In this document: in pieces, positions 27,788-39,925 of the stretch
Numbering within the stretch: position 1 is the stretch's first letter
How the letters are laid out: each line of letters starts with the position of its first letter
Assembly (NCBI GenBank): GCA_002798175.1
Contig: NWQL01000002.1
Span: forward strand, 188,799 to 252,798
DNA length: 64,000 bases
DNA from: Lysobacteraceae bacterium NML91-0213
GTDB lineage: Bacteria > Pseudomonadota > Gammaproteobacteria > Xanthomonadales > Xanthomonadaceae
Reading direction: 5' to 3'
Program-made: the position numbers and the translations under genes
Notes under the pieces: generated by a model
Databases searched by the model: none
Told to the model about the DNA's origin: nothing
Seen by the model: only the letters and a program-made list of their open reading frames with translations

Positions 27788-30391
27788 TCAGTAGCGCATG
27801 CGCAGGGTCATGCCATAGGTGCGTGGCGCGCCAAGGAAGGCATTCCACGAACCGGCCTGGATCGGCGCATCGATGCCGACCTGCTTGTAGGTCTCGTCGG
27901 TGAGGTTCTGGCCCCAGAACTCCAGCATCCAGCGCTGGTCCTGGCGACCGAACCCGACCCGGGCATTGACCAGCGCATAGCCGTCCTGCAGCTTCTGCGG
28001 GTCAAGGTCGGAGCCGGTGTTGTATTCCGACATGTACTTGGCGCCGATGTTGAAGCGGCCCTGCAGGTTGGAACCGATGTCCCAGTCGTAGGTCACCGAT
28101 GCGTTGCCCGACCACTTCGGCGCGAAGCTCATCTGGTTGCCCGGCAACTCCACCAGTTCCGGATCGGGGAGCAGGTCGTTGCCGTACTTGGTGTCGGCGT
28201 AGGTCAGGCCGCCCTGCACCATCAGCCCGCTGATGGCGGGTTGCCACAGCACCTCGGCCTCGATGCCGGTCGAGGTCACCTTCGGGATCGAGCGCACCAC
28301 GAACGCGGTGCCGAGGAAGCTGTTGAGCTGGAAGTCCTCGTATTCCTGGTGGAACAGCGCGGTGTTGAACACCAGGTTGCCGTCGGCCCAGGCGGTCTTG
28401 AGGCCCAGCTCGTAGCTGTCGACGAACTCGCCCGGGAACGAGGTGTCGTCCACCGGCGTGATGCCGCCGACGCCCGACGAGAGCCCGTTGGAGGACTGCA
28501 CGCGGTCGAGGTTGAAACCGCCGGCCTTGTAACCGCGCGCGGCCGAGACGTAGCCCATCACGTCGTCGGAGAAGTCGTAGGCGACCTTGACCGTGCCCGA
28601 CCACTCCTTCTCGGTGCGCTCCTGCCAGGTGCTGCGGCCGTTGTGCTGCACGTTGGCCCACGGCAGGCACATGAAACCGGCCACCTGCGGCGCGATCGCC
28701 GGCACCAGCTGCGACAGCAACTGCTGCTGCAGTTGCGGCGGCAGGCTGGCGAAGCCGTTGATGCGCTGTGCCAGCGCGCCGCCCACCCGCGCGGCGGGAT
28801 TGGACAGCGCCGCACCGCAGGCCAGGCTGCCGTTCGGATTGGAGAAGTCCGACTGCAGGGTCTTCTTTTCGCGGGTATAGCGCAGGCCCACGGTGACATC
28901 GAGCTCGTCGTTGATGTGGATGGTGTTGTTGGTGAACAACGCCGCGCTCTTGGCGTTCTGCTCGTAGCGGTCCAGCGCGCCCACGCCGGTGTAGTTGGTG
29001 CCGAACGGGCGGCCGCTGACCTGCGACAGGAAGGTCGCCGGGTTGGCCGTGTTGACCGTCAGCCCGAGCGGCGCCAGCTGCTGTGCCAGCCCGCCCAGCA
29101 CCTGGCTGCCGATCAGGGTCGACAGGTAGGGCTCGTAGGCCGCGCCCATGTAGTAGGAATCGTTGCGCGCCAGGTCCTCGTCGGAATAGAACAGGCCGAC
29201 CATCCAGTCGACGCGGTCGCTGGAGCCGGTCAACCGCAGTTCCTGGCTGAAGTTCTCGAACGCCGCCAGCGACGCATCCTCCTGGGGCGGGCGGTACATG
29301 ATGTCGGCGCCGCTGTAGTCGAAGTCGATGCTGGTGATCGCATCCCAGTTGCGCAACGCGGTGATCGAGGTCAGCACCGCCTCGTTGGCCCAGGGCGAGG
29401 TCCAGTTGACCTCCATCGACACGCCCTTGTCCTTGATGTCCTGCTCGGTGGTGCGGTTGGCATAGGACAGCCGGCGATCGATATCCGGCACGGGGATGAT
29501 GCCCTGCCCGCCCGGCGTCAACGCATCGATGATCGCCGCGGTCGGCCCGCGGTGGGTGGTGACGGTGACGCAGCAGTTCTCCTCGCGGCTGGTGTAGTCG
29601 GCGATGAAGTTGATGTCGAGCGCGTCGCTGGGCTCGAGCAGCAGCTGGCCACGCAGCGAATGATAGTTCTGGTCGCCGTCGTCGGTTTCGCGCCGCGGGC
29701 CGCCGGCGGTGTTGACGTCGTCGACGCCGTCGCGCGCGCGCTTGGTGGCGTAGATGCGGAACGCGGCGTTGTCGTTGAGCGCGTCGTTGTACGAACCGGC
29801 CACGCCGACCAGGCCGTAGTTGCCCACGGTGACCTCGCCTTCCACGGCCTGGGCGTAGCTCGGGCGGCGGGTGATCACGTTGATGACGCCGGCCGAGGTG
29901 TTCTTGCCGAATACCGTGCCCTGCGGGCCCTTCAGCACCTCGATGCGCTCCATCTCGCCGAGGTCGCCGAAGCCGACGCTGTTGCGCGCGCGGTAGACGC
30001 CATCGATCACCACGCCCACCGACGATTCCAGGCCGGGGTTGTCGCCCACGGTGCCGATGCCGCGGATGCGCGCGGTGGTCTGGGCGGCGGACTGGGTGCT
30101 GGTCACGGTCAGCCCGGGCACCAGCACCTGCATGTCCTTGATGTCGCGCACGCCGGTGTCCTGCAGCAGCTGTTCGGGCAGTACGTTGACCACGATCGGC
30201 ACGTCCTGCAGCGCTTCCTCGCGTTTCTGCGCGGTCACGGTGATGGTCGACAGCGTGGTGGGCCGCTCCTGGTCGGCGGACGCGGCACCGGCGGGTTGCG
30301 ACTGGGCGGCCGCCGGGAAGGCCGGCGCGGCAAGGGTGGCGATGAAGATCGCGCTGGCGAGCGCATGGCGTTGCGGATGGCCTGAGACCAT
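27788..30391 (-). CDS. TonB-dependent receptor
   Basis: An 867-residue outer-membrane receptor from ATG 30391 with a signal peptide (cleavage near FPAAAQSQ). The TonB box region and plug (residues about 45-160) read LSTITVTAQKREEALQDVP, DIKDMQVLVPGLTV, then RIEVLKGPQGTVFGKNTSAG, the classic plug signature. A 22-strand-type barrel follows and ends MTLRMRY with a terminal aromatic. An extracellular loop has a Cys pair (REENCCVTV). Unlike the receptor at 6222 it has no carboxypeptidase-like N-domain, so an iron-siderophore or small-molecule substrate is more likely, though it is not readable here. It is divergent from the diguanylate cyclase gene. Confidence 0.95.
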   Translation of the reverse strand: MVSGHPQRHALASAIFIATLAAPAFPAAAQSQPAGAASADQERPTTLSTITVTAQKREEALQDVPIVVNVLPEQLLQDTGVRDIKDMQVLVPGLTVTSTQSAAQTTARIRGIGTVGDNPGLESSVGVVIDGVYRARNSVGFGDLGEMERIEVLKGPQGTVFGKNTSAGVINVITRRPSYAQAVEGEVTVGNYGLVGVAGSYNDALNDNAAFRIYATKRARDGVDDVNTAGGPRRETDDGDQNYHSLRGQLLLEPSDALDINFIADYTSREENCCVTVTTHRGPTAAIIDALTPGGQGIIPVPDIDRRLSYANRTTEQDIKDKGVSMEVNWTSPWANEAVLTSITALRNWDAITSIDFDYSGADIMYRPPQEDASLAAFENFSQELRLTGSSDRVDWMVGLFYSDEDLARNDSYYMGAAYEPYLSTLIGSQVLGGLAQQLAPLGLTVNTANPATFLSQVSGRPFGTNYTGVGALDRYEQNAKSAALFTNNTIHINDELDVTVGLRYTREKKTLQSDFSNPNGSLACGAALSNPAARVGGALAQRINGFASLPPQLQQQLLSQLVPAIAPQVAGFMCLPWANVQHNGRSTWQERTEKEWSGTVKVAYDFSDDVMGYVSAARGYKAGGFNLDRVQSSNGLSSGVGGITPVDDTSFPGEFVDSYELGLKTAWADGNLVFNTALFHQEYEDFQLNSFLGTAFVVRSIPKVTSTGIEAEVLWQPAISGLMVQGGLTYADTKYGNDLLPDPELVELPGNQMSFAPKWSGNASVTYDWDIGSNLQGRFNIGAKYMSEYNTGSDLDPQKLQDGYALVNARVGFGRQDQRWMLEFWGQNLTDETYKQVGIDAPIQAGSWNAFLGAPRTYGMTLRMRY

Positions 30392-30612
30392 GGGTGTCCC
30401 CCTACGGATGGATGTCGTTGCGACTTCAACCTCGGCGCGAGCGCCGCCATGGATGACATGGCGGAACGCACCGGGCCGGCGTGGGGGGACGGGCCCGGTG
30501 CTGCGGATCTGCAGCCTTGGCGGGACGCTATCACACTCCGCAGGCGCCGGTATGCACACTTTCCGTCGCCGCGTTCATGCCCCCGGATGCAGCCCCGGGG
30601 GACAATCGCGGG

Positions 30613-32064
30613 ATGGATGACCTGACCCCCGCACCCGCCTCGCAGACCGCCGTCGAAACCCCTGCCGACGGCCAGCGCAGGGAGGAATGGCAGCGCCGGC
30701 TCACTGCCGTGCAGGCACCCACGCGCGCGTTGCTGGCAGCGGTGGTGGATGCAGGCGGGCCCGAGCTTGCCGACCATTTCTACGGCGGGATGCTCGCCGA
30801 CCCGCGTGCCGCGCGGTTCCTCGATCCCGACCAGGTCCGCGAGCGCCTCAAGCCCACGCTGCGCCGCTGGCTGGCCCAACTGCTGTCGGCGGCGCCGGAG
30901 GACGCGGACACCCTGCAGGCGGTGCAGGAACACGTCGGCCATGTGCATGCCCGCATCGGCATCCCGGTCGACCTGGTCAGCCGCGGCGCGCGCATGGTCA
31001 AGGACCGGCTGCATCGCGGCATCCGCACCATGGCCGCGGATCACACGCTGGCACTGGATGCGATCGTTGCCGCCGATGCGTTGATCGACACCGCGCTGGA
31101 AGCAATGACCCGTGCCTACACGCGTTCGCGCGAAGCCGCGCGCGACCTCGACGGATCGTTCCGGCTGTTCTCGCTGATCCAGAACGTCGGCACCGAACGC
31201 GAGCGCCAGCGTGCATTGCTGCTGGCCTGGGAGAACACGCTGCTGTACGCGCTCACCGCCGACGACCCCGGCCCGGCGCAGCCGCTGCTGATCTCGCGGT
31301 CCGAATTCGGCCTGTGGTTCCTGCACAAGGGCCTGGCGAGCTTCGGCGACACCGCCGAAACACGCGAGGTCAACCAGCTGGCCGAGCGCATCGACACCGC
31401 GCTGCGCGAACGCCTGCCTGCCGCCACCGACACCGCCGCGCGCCGTGCGCTGCTCGACGAGGTCCGCGGCTGGGCGGATGCGATCCGCAGCCTGGTCGGC
31501 ATCATGTTCGAGGGCATCGGCGACCTCGAGTCCGGTCGCGACGCACTCACCCGCCTGCTCAACCGGCGCTTCCTGCCGACCATCCTGCGCCGCGAGGTCG
31601 CGCTGCAGGCCAATACCGGCCGCCAGTTCGCGGTGCTGATGCTCGACCTCGACCACTTCAAGTCGATCAACGACCGCCATGGCCACGAGGCCGGCGACCG
31701 TGCACTGCAGCACGTCGCCGCGCTGCTGGTCGAGAACACCCGCGGCAGCGATTACCTGTTCCGCTATGGCGGCGAGGAGTTCGTGATCGTGCTCGGCTCG
31801 GTCAGCCGGGCCGAGGCGGTCGCCATCGCCGAAGGCCTGCGCGCGGCGATCGCCTCTTCGCCACTGGTGCTGGCCGACGCCACCCGCCTGCCGCTGTCGG
31901 CCAGCATCGGGGTGGCGATCCAGGACGACCATCCGGACTACGAACGCGTGCTGGCACGCGCCGACGCGGCGATGTACCAGGCCAAGCGCGGCGGCCGCGA
32001 CCGCGTGGTGGTGGCAGGTCATTCGATGCCCGACGCCCCGGACCAGCTGGCGCTGCGCCGCTAG
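30613..32064 (+). CDS. Globin-coupled diguanylate cyclase
   Basis: A 483-residue oxygen-sensing enzyme of the DosC/YddV type, making c-di-GMP. Residues about 25-170 form a globin-coupled sensor, with the probable proximal haem His112 in HVHARIGIPVDL. A linker domain (about 180-330) follows, and the GGDEF domain runs from about 335 to 470. The active site is GGEEF at residues 386-390, with the divalent-metal and substrate region MLDLDHFKSINDRHGH upstream. An inhibitory I-site RxxD (RGSD, 377-380) stands exactly five residues before GGEEF, so feedback inhibition is expected. No EAL phosphodiesterase domain or gene is adjacent. Confidence 0.93.
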   Translation: MDDLTPAPASQTAVETPADGQRREEWQRRLTAVQAPTRALLAAVVDAGGPELADHFYGGMLADPRAARFLDPDQVRERLKPTLRRWLAQLLSAAPEDADTLQAVQEHVGHVHARIGIPVDLVSRGARMVKDRLHRGIRTMAADHTLALDAIVAADALIDTALEAMTRAYTRSREAARDLDGSFRLFSLIQNVGTERERQRALLLAWENTLLYALTADDPGPAQPLLISRSEFGLWFLHKGLASFGDTAETREVNQLAERIDTALRERLPAATDTAARRALLDEVRGWADAIRSLVGIMFEGIGDLESGRDALTRLLNRRFLPTILRREVALQANTGRQFAVLMLDLDHFKSINDRHGHEAGDRALQHVAALLVENTRGSDYLFRYGGEEFVIVLGSVSRAEAVAIAEGLRAAIASSPLVLADATRLPLSASIGVAIQDDHPDYERVLARADAAMYQAKRGGRDRVVVAGHSMPDAPDQLALRR

Positions 32065-32122
32065 GCCCGGATGGCCAGGGACCACCTGTAGCGGCACGGG
32101 GGATACCACGGGGTGGGAACAC

Positions 32123-32161
32123 TGCACCGCATTGACGTCTGCTGTAGTCAAGTGCGGTGCA
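32123..32161. repeat. Inverted repeat, possible operator or hairpin
   Basis: TGCACCGCATTGAC (32123-32136) and GTCAAGTGCGGTGCA (32147-32161) are complementary over 14 pairs with one bulged G, around a 10-base centre. There is no T-run on either side, so an operator for the glycogen genes or a Rho-assisted hairpin is more likely than a simple terminator. Confidence 0.6.
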
Positions 32162-32200
32162 ACGTGCCGGCCGCTGCCCGGCCTTCCCCGTGGATCCCAG

Positions 32201-32371
32201 ATGAGTCGTGCCACCCGCATTCGCGCCTGCTACGTCCCACCTTCGCAGCTGTACCCGCTGGCCGGGATGGCCACCGTCTTCGAGCGATGCGCCGCACTCG
32301 GCTTCTCCCACGTCGACCTCCCCTCGCCGTTCGCCGACGGCGATGACCCCGGCACCGCACGGCTTGGCGAT
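32201..32371 (+). pseudogene. Remnant 5' end of a GH13-type glycosidase gene
   Basis: From ATG 32201 the frame reads [20 protein letters not shown], then [20 protein letters not shown] and PSPFADGDD. This looks like the first beta-strand and helix of a GH13 (alpha-amylase-type) barrel, of the sort that precedes glgB in trehalose/glycogen clusters. The resemblance stops after about 50 residues and the frame becomes arbitrary, while glgB resumes in another frame. I infer a deletion that removed the rest of this gene and the first codons of glgB. The right border is approximate, and the family identification rests on a short match by eye. Confidence 0.5.
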
Positions 32372-32399
32372 CCCGCACGCTGCGGCCGACCCCGCGCCA

Positions 32400-34427
<2,028 letters not shown>

Positions 34428-34429
34428 CC

Positions 34430-34456
34430 GCGCGCACCGGTGGCCCCGGTGCGCGC
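34430..34456 (+). terminator. Hairpin after glgB
   Basis: An 11-base stem, GCGCGCACCGG (34430-34440) with CCGGTGCGCGC (34446-34456), begins 3 bases after the glgB stop. There is no T-run, so termination may need Rho. It lies in the gap ahead of mutS. Confidence 0.5.
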
Positions 34457-34509
34457 GATACACTGGGCAGCGGCCCACGCGCCTGCCTGCCCCGTTGGAA
34501 CCTGTCGAG

Positions 34510-37140
34510 TTGAGCGTACATACCGCGTCTCCCGCCGAGACCGCCCAGAGCCAGCACACACCCCTGATGCGGCAGTTCTTCGCCGCCAAGGCCGAGCACC
34601 CCGATGTGCTGCTGTTCTTCCGGATGGGCGATTTCTACGAGCTGTTCTACGACGATGCGCGAAAGGCCGCGCGCCTGCTCGACATCACCCTGACCCAGCG
34701 TGGCAGTTCCGGCGGCGCGCCGATCCCGATGGCCGGCGTGCCGCACCATTCGGCCGAAGGCTACCTGGCGCGGCTCGTGGCGCTGGGCGAATCGGTCGCC
34801 ATCTGCGAACAGATCGGTGATCCCGCACAGGCCAAGGGACTGGTCGAGCGCAAGGTGGTGCGTATCGTCACCCCGGGCACGGTGACCGACGAGGCCCTGC
34901 TCGACGAACGCCGCGACACGCTGCTGCTGGCGATCGCCCGCGGGGGCACTTCATCCAGAGGCGGCGGCTATGGCCTCGCGTGGGCGGACCTTGCCGGCGG
35001 CCGCTTCCTGGTCAACGAGGTCGCCAACGAGGATCAGCTGGAGGCCGAGCTCGCGCGCCTGGATCCGGCGGAAGTGCTGCTGCCCGACGAGGATGGGTGG
35101 CCGGCGTTCTTCGCCGAGCGCCGTGGCCTGCGCCGCCGCGCTCCGTGGCTGTTCGATGCCGACAGTTGTCGGCGCCAGCTGCTGCGCTTCTTTGGCCTGC
35201 ACGATCTCTCCGGCTTCGGCATGGAGGACCGCCCGCTCGCCACCGCCGCCGCGGGGGCACTGCTGGGCTATGTCGAAGAGACGCAGAAGCAGCGCCTGCC
35301 GCACCTGACCTCGATCGCGGTGGAAACCAGCGACGGCGCGATCGCGATGAACGCCGCCACCCGCCGGCATCTCGAGCTCGACAGCCGCATCGACGGCGAC
35401 GCGCGGCACACCCTGCTGGGCGTGCTCGACAGCTCGGTGACGCCGATGGGCGGCCGCCTGCTGCGGCGCTGGCTGCATCGCCCGCTGCGCGACCGCGGCG
35501 TACTCGACCAGCGGCTGCATGCGGTCGATACGCTGATCACGCGCGGTGCCGACGCCGACATCCGCGAGCGCTTCCGCGCCCTCGGTGACCTCGAGCGCAT
35601 TCTCTCGCGCATCGCCCTGCGCTCGGCCCGGCCGCGTGACCTGTCCACGCTGCGCGATGGCCTGGCGATGTTGCCGGGGCTGCGTACGCTGCTGGCCACG
35701 CTCGACTCCCCACGCCTGCAGGCACTGGCCGATTCGCTTGGCGAGCACGAGGCCGAGGCCCATCTGCTGGCCAGCGCGGTGATCGAGCAACCACCGGTGC
35801 TGGCCCGCGACGGCGGCGTGTTCGCCGATGGCTACGATGCCGAGCTCGACGAGCTGCGCGCACTGTCGGCCAATGCCGATGGCTTCCTGGTCGACCTCGA
35901 GGCGCGCGAACGCGAGGCCAGCGGCATCCCGACGCTCAAGCTCGGCTACAACCGCGTGCACGGCTACTACATCGAGATCAGCAAGGCGCAGGCCGGCAAG
36001 GCGCCGGTGCACTACACGCGCCGGCAGACCCTGACCAATGCCGAGCGCTACATCACCGAGGAACTGAAGGCCTTCGAGGACAAGGTGCTGTCGGCGCGCG
36101 AGCGTGCGCTGGCGCGCGAGCGGCTGCTGTACGAACAGCTGCTGGATGCCCTCAACGGGCGCCTCGAACCGTTGCGTCGTTGCGCCGCCGCGCTGGCCGA
36201 GCTCGACGTGCTGGCCTGCTTCGCCGAACGCGCGCAGGCGCTGGACTGGTCACGCCCGGAACTCGAGTCCGCACCCTGCCTGAAGATCGAGCGCGGCCGC
36301 CACCCGGTGGTGGAAGCGGTGCGCGACGAGCCGTTCGAGCCCAACGACCTGGTGCTCGACCCGGACCGCCGCATGCTGGTGATCACCGGCCCCAACATGG
36401 GCGGCAAGAGCACCTACATGCGGCAGAACGCGCTGATCGTGCTGCTGGCGCATATCGGCAGCTTCGTGCCGGCGACGCGTGCGGTGATCGGCCCGATCGA
36501 CCGCATCCTCACCCGCATCGGCGCCGGCGACGACCTGGCCCGCGGCCAGTCGACCTTCATGGTCGAGATGAGCGAGACCAGCTACATCCTCCACCACGCC
36601 ACCGCGCAGTCGCTGGTGCTGATGGACGAGATCGGCCGCGGCACCTCGACCTACGATGGCCTTGCCCTGGCCGACGCGGTGGCGCGGCACCTGGCCACGG
36701 TCAACCGCAGCTACGTGCTGTTCGCCACCCACTACTTCGAACTCACCGCCCTGGCTGGCGAGTCCGCCAGCGGCATCGACAACGTGCACCTGGACGCGGT
36801 CGAGCACACCGACAGGAACGGGGGCGACAGCCTGGTGTTCATGCATGCGGTCAAGGAAGGCGCGGCGAACCGCAGCTTCGGCCTGCAGGTGGCGGCCCTT
36901 GCTGGACTGCCGCGGGAAACGCTGCAGCAGGCGCGCCGCCGGCTGGCCGAACTCGAACAGCGCAGTGGCGACAGCCAGGCGGCGGCGATGTCACCGCCGG
37001 CGCTGGATGCACCACGCCAGTTCGGGCTGTTCGCGGCTGCGCCCTCCGCCGCGCTCGACGCATTGACCGCGCTCGACCCGGACGAGCTGACGCCGAAGCA
37101 GGCGCTGGAAGCGCTGTACCGGCTGAAGTCGCTGATATAG
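34510..37140 (+). CDS. mutS: DNA mismatch repair protein MutS
   Basis: MutS recognises base mismatches and starts methyl-directed repair. No ATG fits the family N-terminus. TTG 34510 (876 residues) has GGAA about 10 bases upstream, and TTG 34495 is an in-frame alternative adding five residues. The mismatch-reading Phe-x-Glu is in [14 protein letters not shown]. The clamp and lever region follows, with the ATPase Walker [10 protein letters not shown] at about 627-635, Walker [17 protein letters not shown], and [11 protein letters not shown]. The C-terminal tail ends [18 protein letters not shown]. Length is normal and all motifs are intact. Confidence 0.97.
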   Translation: MSVHTASPAETAQSQHTPLMRQFFAAKAEHPDVLLFFRMGDFYELFYDDARKAARLLDITLTQRGSSGGAPIPMAGVPHHSAEGYLARLVALGESVAICEQIGDPAQAKGLVERKVVRIVTPGTVTDEALLDERRDTLLLAIARGGTSSRGGGYGLAWADLAGGRFLVNEVANEDQLEAELARLDPAEVLLPDEDGWPAFFAERRGLRRRAPWLFDADSCRRQLLRFFGLHDLSGFGMEDRPLATAAAGALLGYVEETQKQRLPHLTSIAVETSDGAIAMNAATRRHLELDSRIDGDARHTLLGVLDSSVTPMGGRLLRRWLHRPLRDRGVLDQRLHAVDTLITRGADADIRERFRALGDLERILSRIALRSARPRDLSTLRDGLAMLPGLRTLLATLDSPRLQALADSLGEHEAEAHLLASAVIEQPPVLARDGGVFADGYDAELDELRALSANADGFLVDLEAREREASGIPTLKLGYNRVHGYYIEISKAQAGKAPVHYTRRQTLTNAERYITEELKAFEDKVLSARERALARERLLYEQLLDALNGRLEPLRRCAAALAELDVLACFAERAQALDWSRPELESAPCLKIERGRHPVVEAVRDEPFEPNDLVLDPDRRMLVITGPNMGGKSTYMRQNALIVLLAHIGSFVPATRAVIGPIDRILTRIGAGDDLARGQSTFMVEMSETSYILHHATAQSLVLMDEIGRGTSTYDGLALADAVARHLATVNRSYVLFATHYFELTALAGESASGIDNVHLDAVEHTDRNGGDSLVFMHAVKEGAANRSFGLQVAALAGLPRETLQQARRRLAELEQRSGDSQAAAMSPPALDAPRQFGLFAAAPSAALDALTALDPDELTPKQALEALYRLKSLI

Positions 37141-37237
37141 GGCTCTCCGACGCCGGCATCCTGCGGGATGACCCCGCATCGCGGTGGCGGCGCTGGCGAC
37201 GGCTCGTGCGTGGTACACGCGCGCACGTTGCCCGCAC

Positions 37238-37260
37238 CCAGGGCAGGCGCCCTGCCCTGG
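37238..37260. terminator. Hairpin between converging mutS and hypothetical gene
   Basis: CCAGGGCAGG (37238-37247) pairs with CCTGCCCTGG (37251-37260) around 3 bases. It lies 3 bases from the stop of the minus-strand gene and can serve either direction, but has no T-run. Confidence 0.5.
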
Positions 37261-37263
37261 AAC

Positions 37264-37683
37264 TCAGCGCCGGGGATCGACCAGCTCGCGCCCACGCGCT
37301 TCGCGTGCGGCCGCCTCGCGCTCGCGCAGCAGCGCGGCGTCGCGTCGCGCATCCGCTTCACGCAGGCGCGAGGCTGCGAGTTCGGACTCCCTCGCCTGCG
37401 GCGCGGCACCAAGCGCCTGCAAGCGCTGCTCGTGCTGGCGATCAGATTCGATCACGCGACGGCGGGTATCGAGCCGGTCCTGTGCCTGGCGCACCCGCGG
37501 ATCGGTGAGCACCGGGCGCACATGGGCGGGCGGCGGTGTCTGCAGCGGGGTGCCCTGCACCTGCCGCGGCATCGGCTCCGGCGCGCGCACCTGTGCCTGC
37601 GCGACCGACCACGCGCCGGAACCAAGGACCAGCGCGGCAATGGCACGCCGCGTGAAACAGAACATCTGGATGAGCATGGACAT
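37264..37683 (-). CDS. Hypothetical secreted protein with charged helix
   Basis: A 139-residue protein from ATG 37683 (ATG 37677 is also possible). A signal peptide runs to about residue 31 (ALVLGSGAWSVAQAQ). A Pro-rich linker follows (PPPAHVRP), then a long Arg/Glu/Ala-rich helix (about 62-135) that could form a coiled coil (DRLDTRRRVIESDRQHEQRL). I do not recognise a family and assign no function. It lies downstream of hslR on the same strand with a 101-base gap, and converges on mutS. Confidence 0.6.
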   Translation of the reverse strand: MSMLIQMFCFTRRAIAALVLGSGAWSVAQAQVRAPEPMPRQVQGTPLQTPPPAHVRPVLTDPRVRQAQDRLDTRRRVIESDRQHEQRLQALGAAPQARESELAASRLREADARRDAALLREREAAAREARGRELVDPRR

Positions 37684-37784
37684 ATGGTCACCCTACGCCC
37701 GCATCCTCCGCCGGCGCCTGAACCCCGGCAACGGGATCCGGATACGTCCGGGACATCGACGCCGGAGCCGTCCCGCAGCTTCGA

Positions 37785-38213
37785 TCAGCTGGCGTCGATG
37801 TCACCCAGCGCACGGATCAGCCGGCGGGCGCGCTTGTCCGGCCGCGTCTCCGGTGCACTGTAGCCGGCACGCTCGGCACGCAATGCGGCCAGCCGGGCCT
37901 CGCGCGCCTGGCGGGACGCTTCTGACTCGCTGTAGAGCAGTCGCGCGATGCTGGCCGGCCCGCGCGTGTCCGACAGCCCCATGACCTCGATCTCGAAGGT
38001 TTCCTCGCCACGCTCGACGCGCAGCGCGTCACCCACCCGCACCGCGCGGGAGGGCTTGGGCCGCTCGCCGCCGACGGCGACCTTGCCGTTCTCCACCGCC
38101 TGGCGGGCGATGCTGCGGGTCTTGAAGAACCGCGCCGCCCACAGCCACAGGTCCAGCCGCACGCTGGACAGGCCATCGACAACCAAGGGCATCGAGCTCG
38201 CTTTCGACATCAT
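37785..38213 (-). CDS. hslR: Heat shock protein 15, S4 RNA-binding protein
   Basis: A 142-residue HslR/Hsp15 homologue, which binds free 50S subunits carrying stalled nascent chains and helps recycle them. The S4 domain occupies residues about 17-75: VRLDLWLWAARFFKTRSIAR, then QAVENGKVAVGGERPKPSRA, then VRVGDALRVERG. A basic C-terminal helix (REARLAALRAERAG to RPDKRARRLIRAL) completes the family form. The start is MMSKAS at 38213 or 38210. It lies 239 bases after rplS, beyond that gene's hairpin, and so probably has its own promoter. Confidence 0.92.
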   Translation of the reverse strand: MMSKASSMPLVVDGLSSVRLDLWLWAARFFKTRSIARQAVENGKVAVGGERPKPSRAVRVGDALRVERGEETFEIEVMGLSDTRGPASIARLLYSESEASRQAREARLAALRAERAGYSAPETRPDKRARRLIRALGDIDAS

Positions 38214-38408
38214 CGGTCAGCAGGCTCCAGCCCGCGCGTGGTCAAGGCCGGTGGCAGGGCGACGGTCATCCGGGGTGGGGAAGCGGTCATCAATGGCAGC
38301 AACGCAACAGGGCACGTGCGGGCGACTGGAAGCATGATCTTCTCCATTCGGGCCGGGCCGATCCCATGCGCGGTGGCAGCGACGCCGGGTCGTTGGCCAC
38401 CAACGCAA

Positions 38409-38430
38409 ACGGCCACCCCGAGGTGGCCGT
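38409..38430 (-). terminator. Terminator of the rpsP-rimM-trmD-rplS operon
   Basis: ACGGCCACC (38409-38417) pairs with GGTGGCCGT (38422-38430), with loop CCGA, 23 bases after the rplS stop. On the minus strand it is followed by TTTGCG, a short U-run. Confidence 0.7.
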
Positions 38431-38452
38431 CGTGCGCGAACCGCGGGCCGGC

Positions 38453-38926
38453 TTACTCGGCTGCGGCAGCAGCTGCTGCGGCCTCGGCCTTGGCAGCTTC
38501 CGCAGCCTGCGCGGCTGCGGCGAGGTCGGCGGCGGCCTTGGCGTTCTTGGCCTTGGCGCCGGCGGACAGGTCTTCCTTGATGCGCGCCTTCTTGCCTTCC
38601 AGGCCACGCAGGTAGTACAGCTTGCCGGCGCGGACCTTGCCGCGGCGCTTCACTTCCAGCGATTCGATCGACGGGCTGTGCGACTGGAACACGCGCTCGA
38701 CGCCGAAGCCGTGCGAGATCTTGCGCACGGTGAACGCGGAATTGAGGCCGGCGTTCTTGATGCCGATGACCACGCCCTCGTAGGCCTGCACGCGCTCGCG
38801 GTTGCCTTCCTTGACCTTGACGTTGACGACGACGGTGTCGCCCGGGCCGAATTCCGGAAGGGTGCGCTGCGCCTGGTCTTTCTCGAAGTCCTGCAGCAGG
38901 GTGTTCAGGGAGGGCTTGGTGGTCAT
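38453..38926 (-). CDS. rplS: 50S ribosomal protein L19
   Basis: L19 sits at the 30S-50S interface. The protein starts at ATG 38926 ([20 protein letters not shown]). The core, residues 1-115, has [39 protein letters not shown] and [19 protein letters not shown], all standard. At 157 residues it is about 40 longer than the usual 115-120. The extra part is an Ala/Lys/Glu-rich tail ([15 protein letters not shown]) likely to be helical or disordered, a kind of extension found in some xanthomonads. It is the last gene of the rpsP operon. Confidence 0.97.
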   Translation of the reverse strand: MTTKPSLNTLLQDFEKDQAQRTLPEFGPGDTVVVNVKVKEGNRERVQAYEGVVIGIKNAGLNSAFTVRKISHGFGVERVFQSHSPSIESLEVKRRGKVRAGKLYYLRGLEGKKARIKEDLSAGAKAKNAKAAADLAAAAQAAEAAKAEAAAAAAAAE

Positions 38927-39038
38927 GTTCTTGGCCTGTTGGAGTCGTTGTAGGCGTGGTGCACGTGGACGCACGCTCTGGCTGGGTAAAACTAGCCGGG
39001 CATTGTAACCGCAAGCGGGCGGCCGATGCCAGCCTGGC

Positions 39039-39815
39039 TCAGGTTTCCGCCTCACCGGTACCGGAACCGGCCCGGTATTCCGCCAGCAGGCGCCGGTCGC
39101 CCGCGGACAGCCTGCCCTCGTCGAGCAGGTCGGGCCGCCGGTCCAGCGTGCGGCCGAGGGCCTGCATCCTGCGCCAGCGCGTGATCGCGGCATGGTTGCC
39201 GCCCATCAGCACCTCCGGCACGTCGCCCAGCGCATGGCGCGGCGGGCGGGTGTAGTGCGGGCAGTCGAGCAGCACGCCACCGTCGATCCCGGGGTCGGGC
39301 TCGAAGCTGTCCTGGACCGCGGAATCCGCATCGTTGAGCACGCCCTCGCGCAGGCGCGCCACCGCATCCACCAGCACGGCCGCCGGCAGTTCGCCTCCGG
39401 ACAGCACGTAATCACCGATCGACAGCTCCTCGTCGACCTCGGCGGCGATCAGCCGCTCGTCCACGCCCTCGTAGCGGCCGCACAGGAGGATCATCCGCGG
39501 CAACGCGGCGAGCTCGCGCACCCGCGCCTGGTCGAGCAGCCGGCCCTGCGGGCTCATGTAGACGACATGCGCGGGCTGCGGATCGGCCTCGCGCGCGGCG
39601 GCGATCGCCGCACGCAACGGGTCCACCAGCATCACCATGCCCGGCCCGCCGCCGAATGGGCGGTCATCGACGCGGCGGTAGTTGCCCTCGGCGTAATCAC
39701 GCGGGTTCCAGCCGTGCATCGACAGCAGGCCGCGCTCCCGCGCGCGCCCGACCACGCCGAAGCCGGCACAGGCATCGACGAACTCGGGAAACAGGCTGAT
39801 GACGTCGATGCGCAT
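39039..39815 (-). CDS. trmD: tRNA (guanine-N1)-methyltransferase TrmD
   Basis: TrmD makes m1G37 in tRNAs with G36 and so prevents frameshifting. The 258-residue protein from ATG 39815 begins [20 protein letters not shown]. The deep trefoil knot that binds S-adenosylmethionine is visible as [16 protein letters not shown] and [16 protein letters not shown]. Also present are [11 protein letters not shown] and the C-terminal PHYTRPP and [13 protein letters not shown], which touch the tRNA. It lies between rimM and rplS, as in E. coli, with a 110-base gap on each side. Confidence 0.98.
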   Translation of the reverse strand: MRIDVISLFPEFVDACAGFGVVGRARERGLLSMHGWNPRDYAEGNYRRVDDRPFGGGPGMVMLVDPLRAAIAAAREADPQPAHVVYMSPQGRLLDQARVRELAALPRMILLCGRYEGVDERLIAAEVDEELSIGDYVLSGGELPAAVLVDAVARLREGVLNDADSAVQDSFEPDPGIDGGVLLDCPHYTRPPRHALGDVPEVLMGGNHAAITRWRRMQALGRTLDRRPDLLDEGRLSAGDRRLLAEYRAGSGTGEAET

Positions 39816-39925
39816 GGGGTAACGGGCTCGGGGCCGGACTGCGGGATCGAGCACGATACCAAGGCGGTCAAAGGGTGCCGCGGGCGATGCGACTCGAGGC
39901 GCAGCCGTGGGGCTGCGGCCCGCGA

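Larger units (their letters stand above)
32065..32399. other. Intergenic stretch between cyclase and glgB
   Basis: These 335 bases hold a long imperfect inverted repeat (32123-32161) and the broken start of a GH13-like gene (from 32201). No intact gene is visible. Confidence 0.6.
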
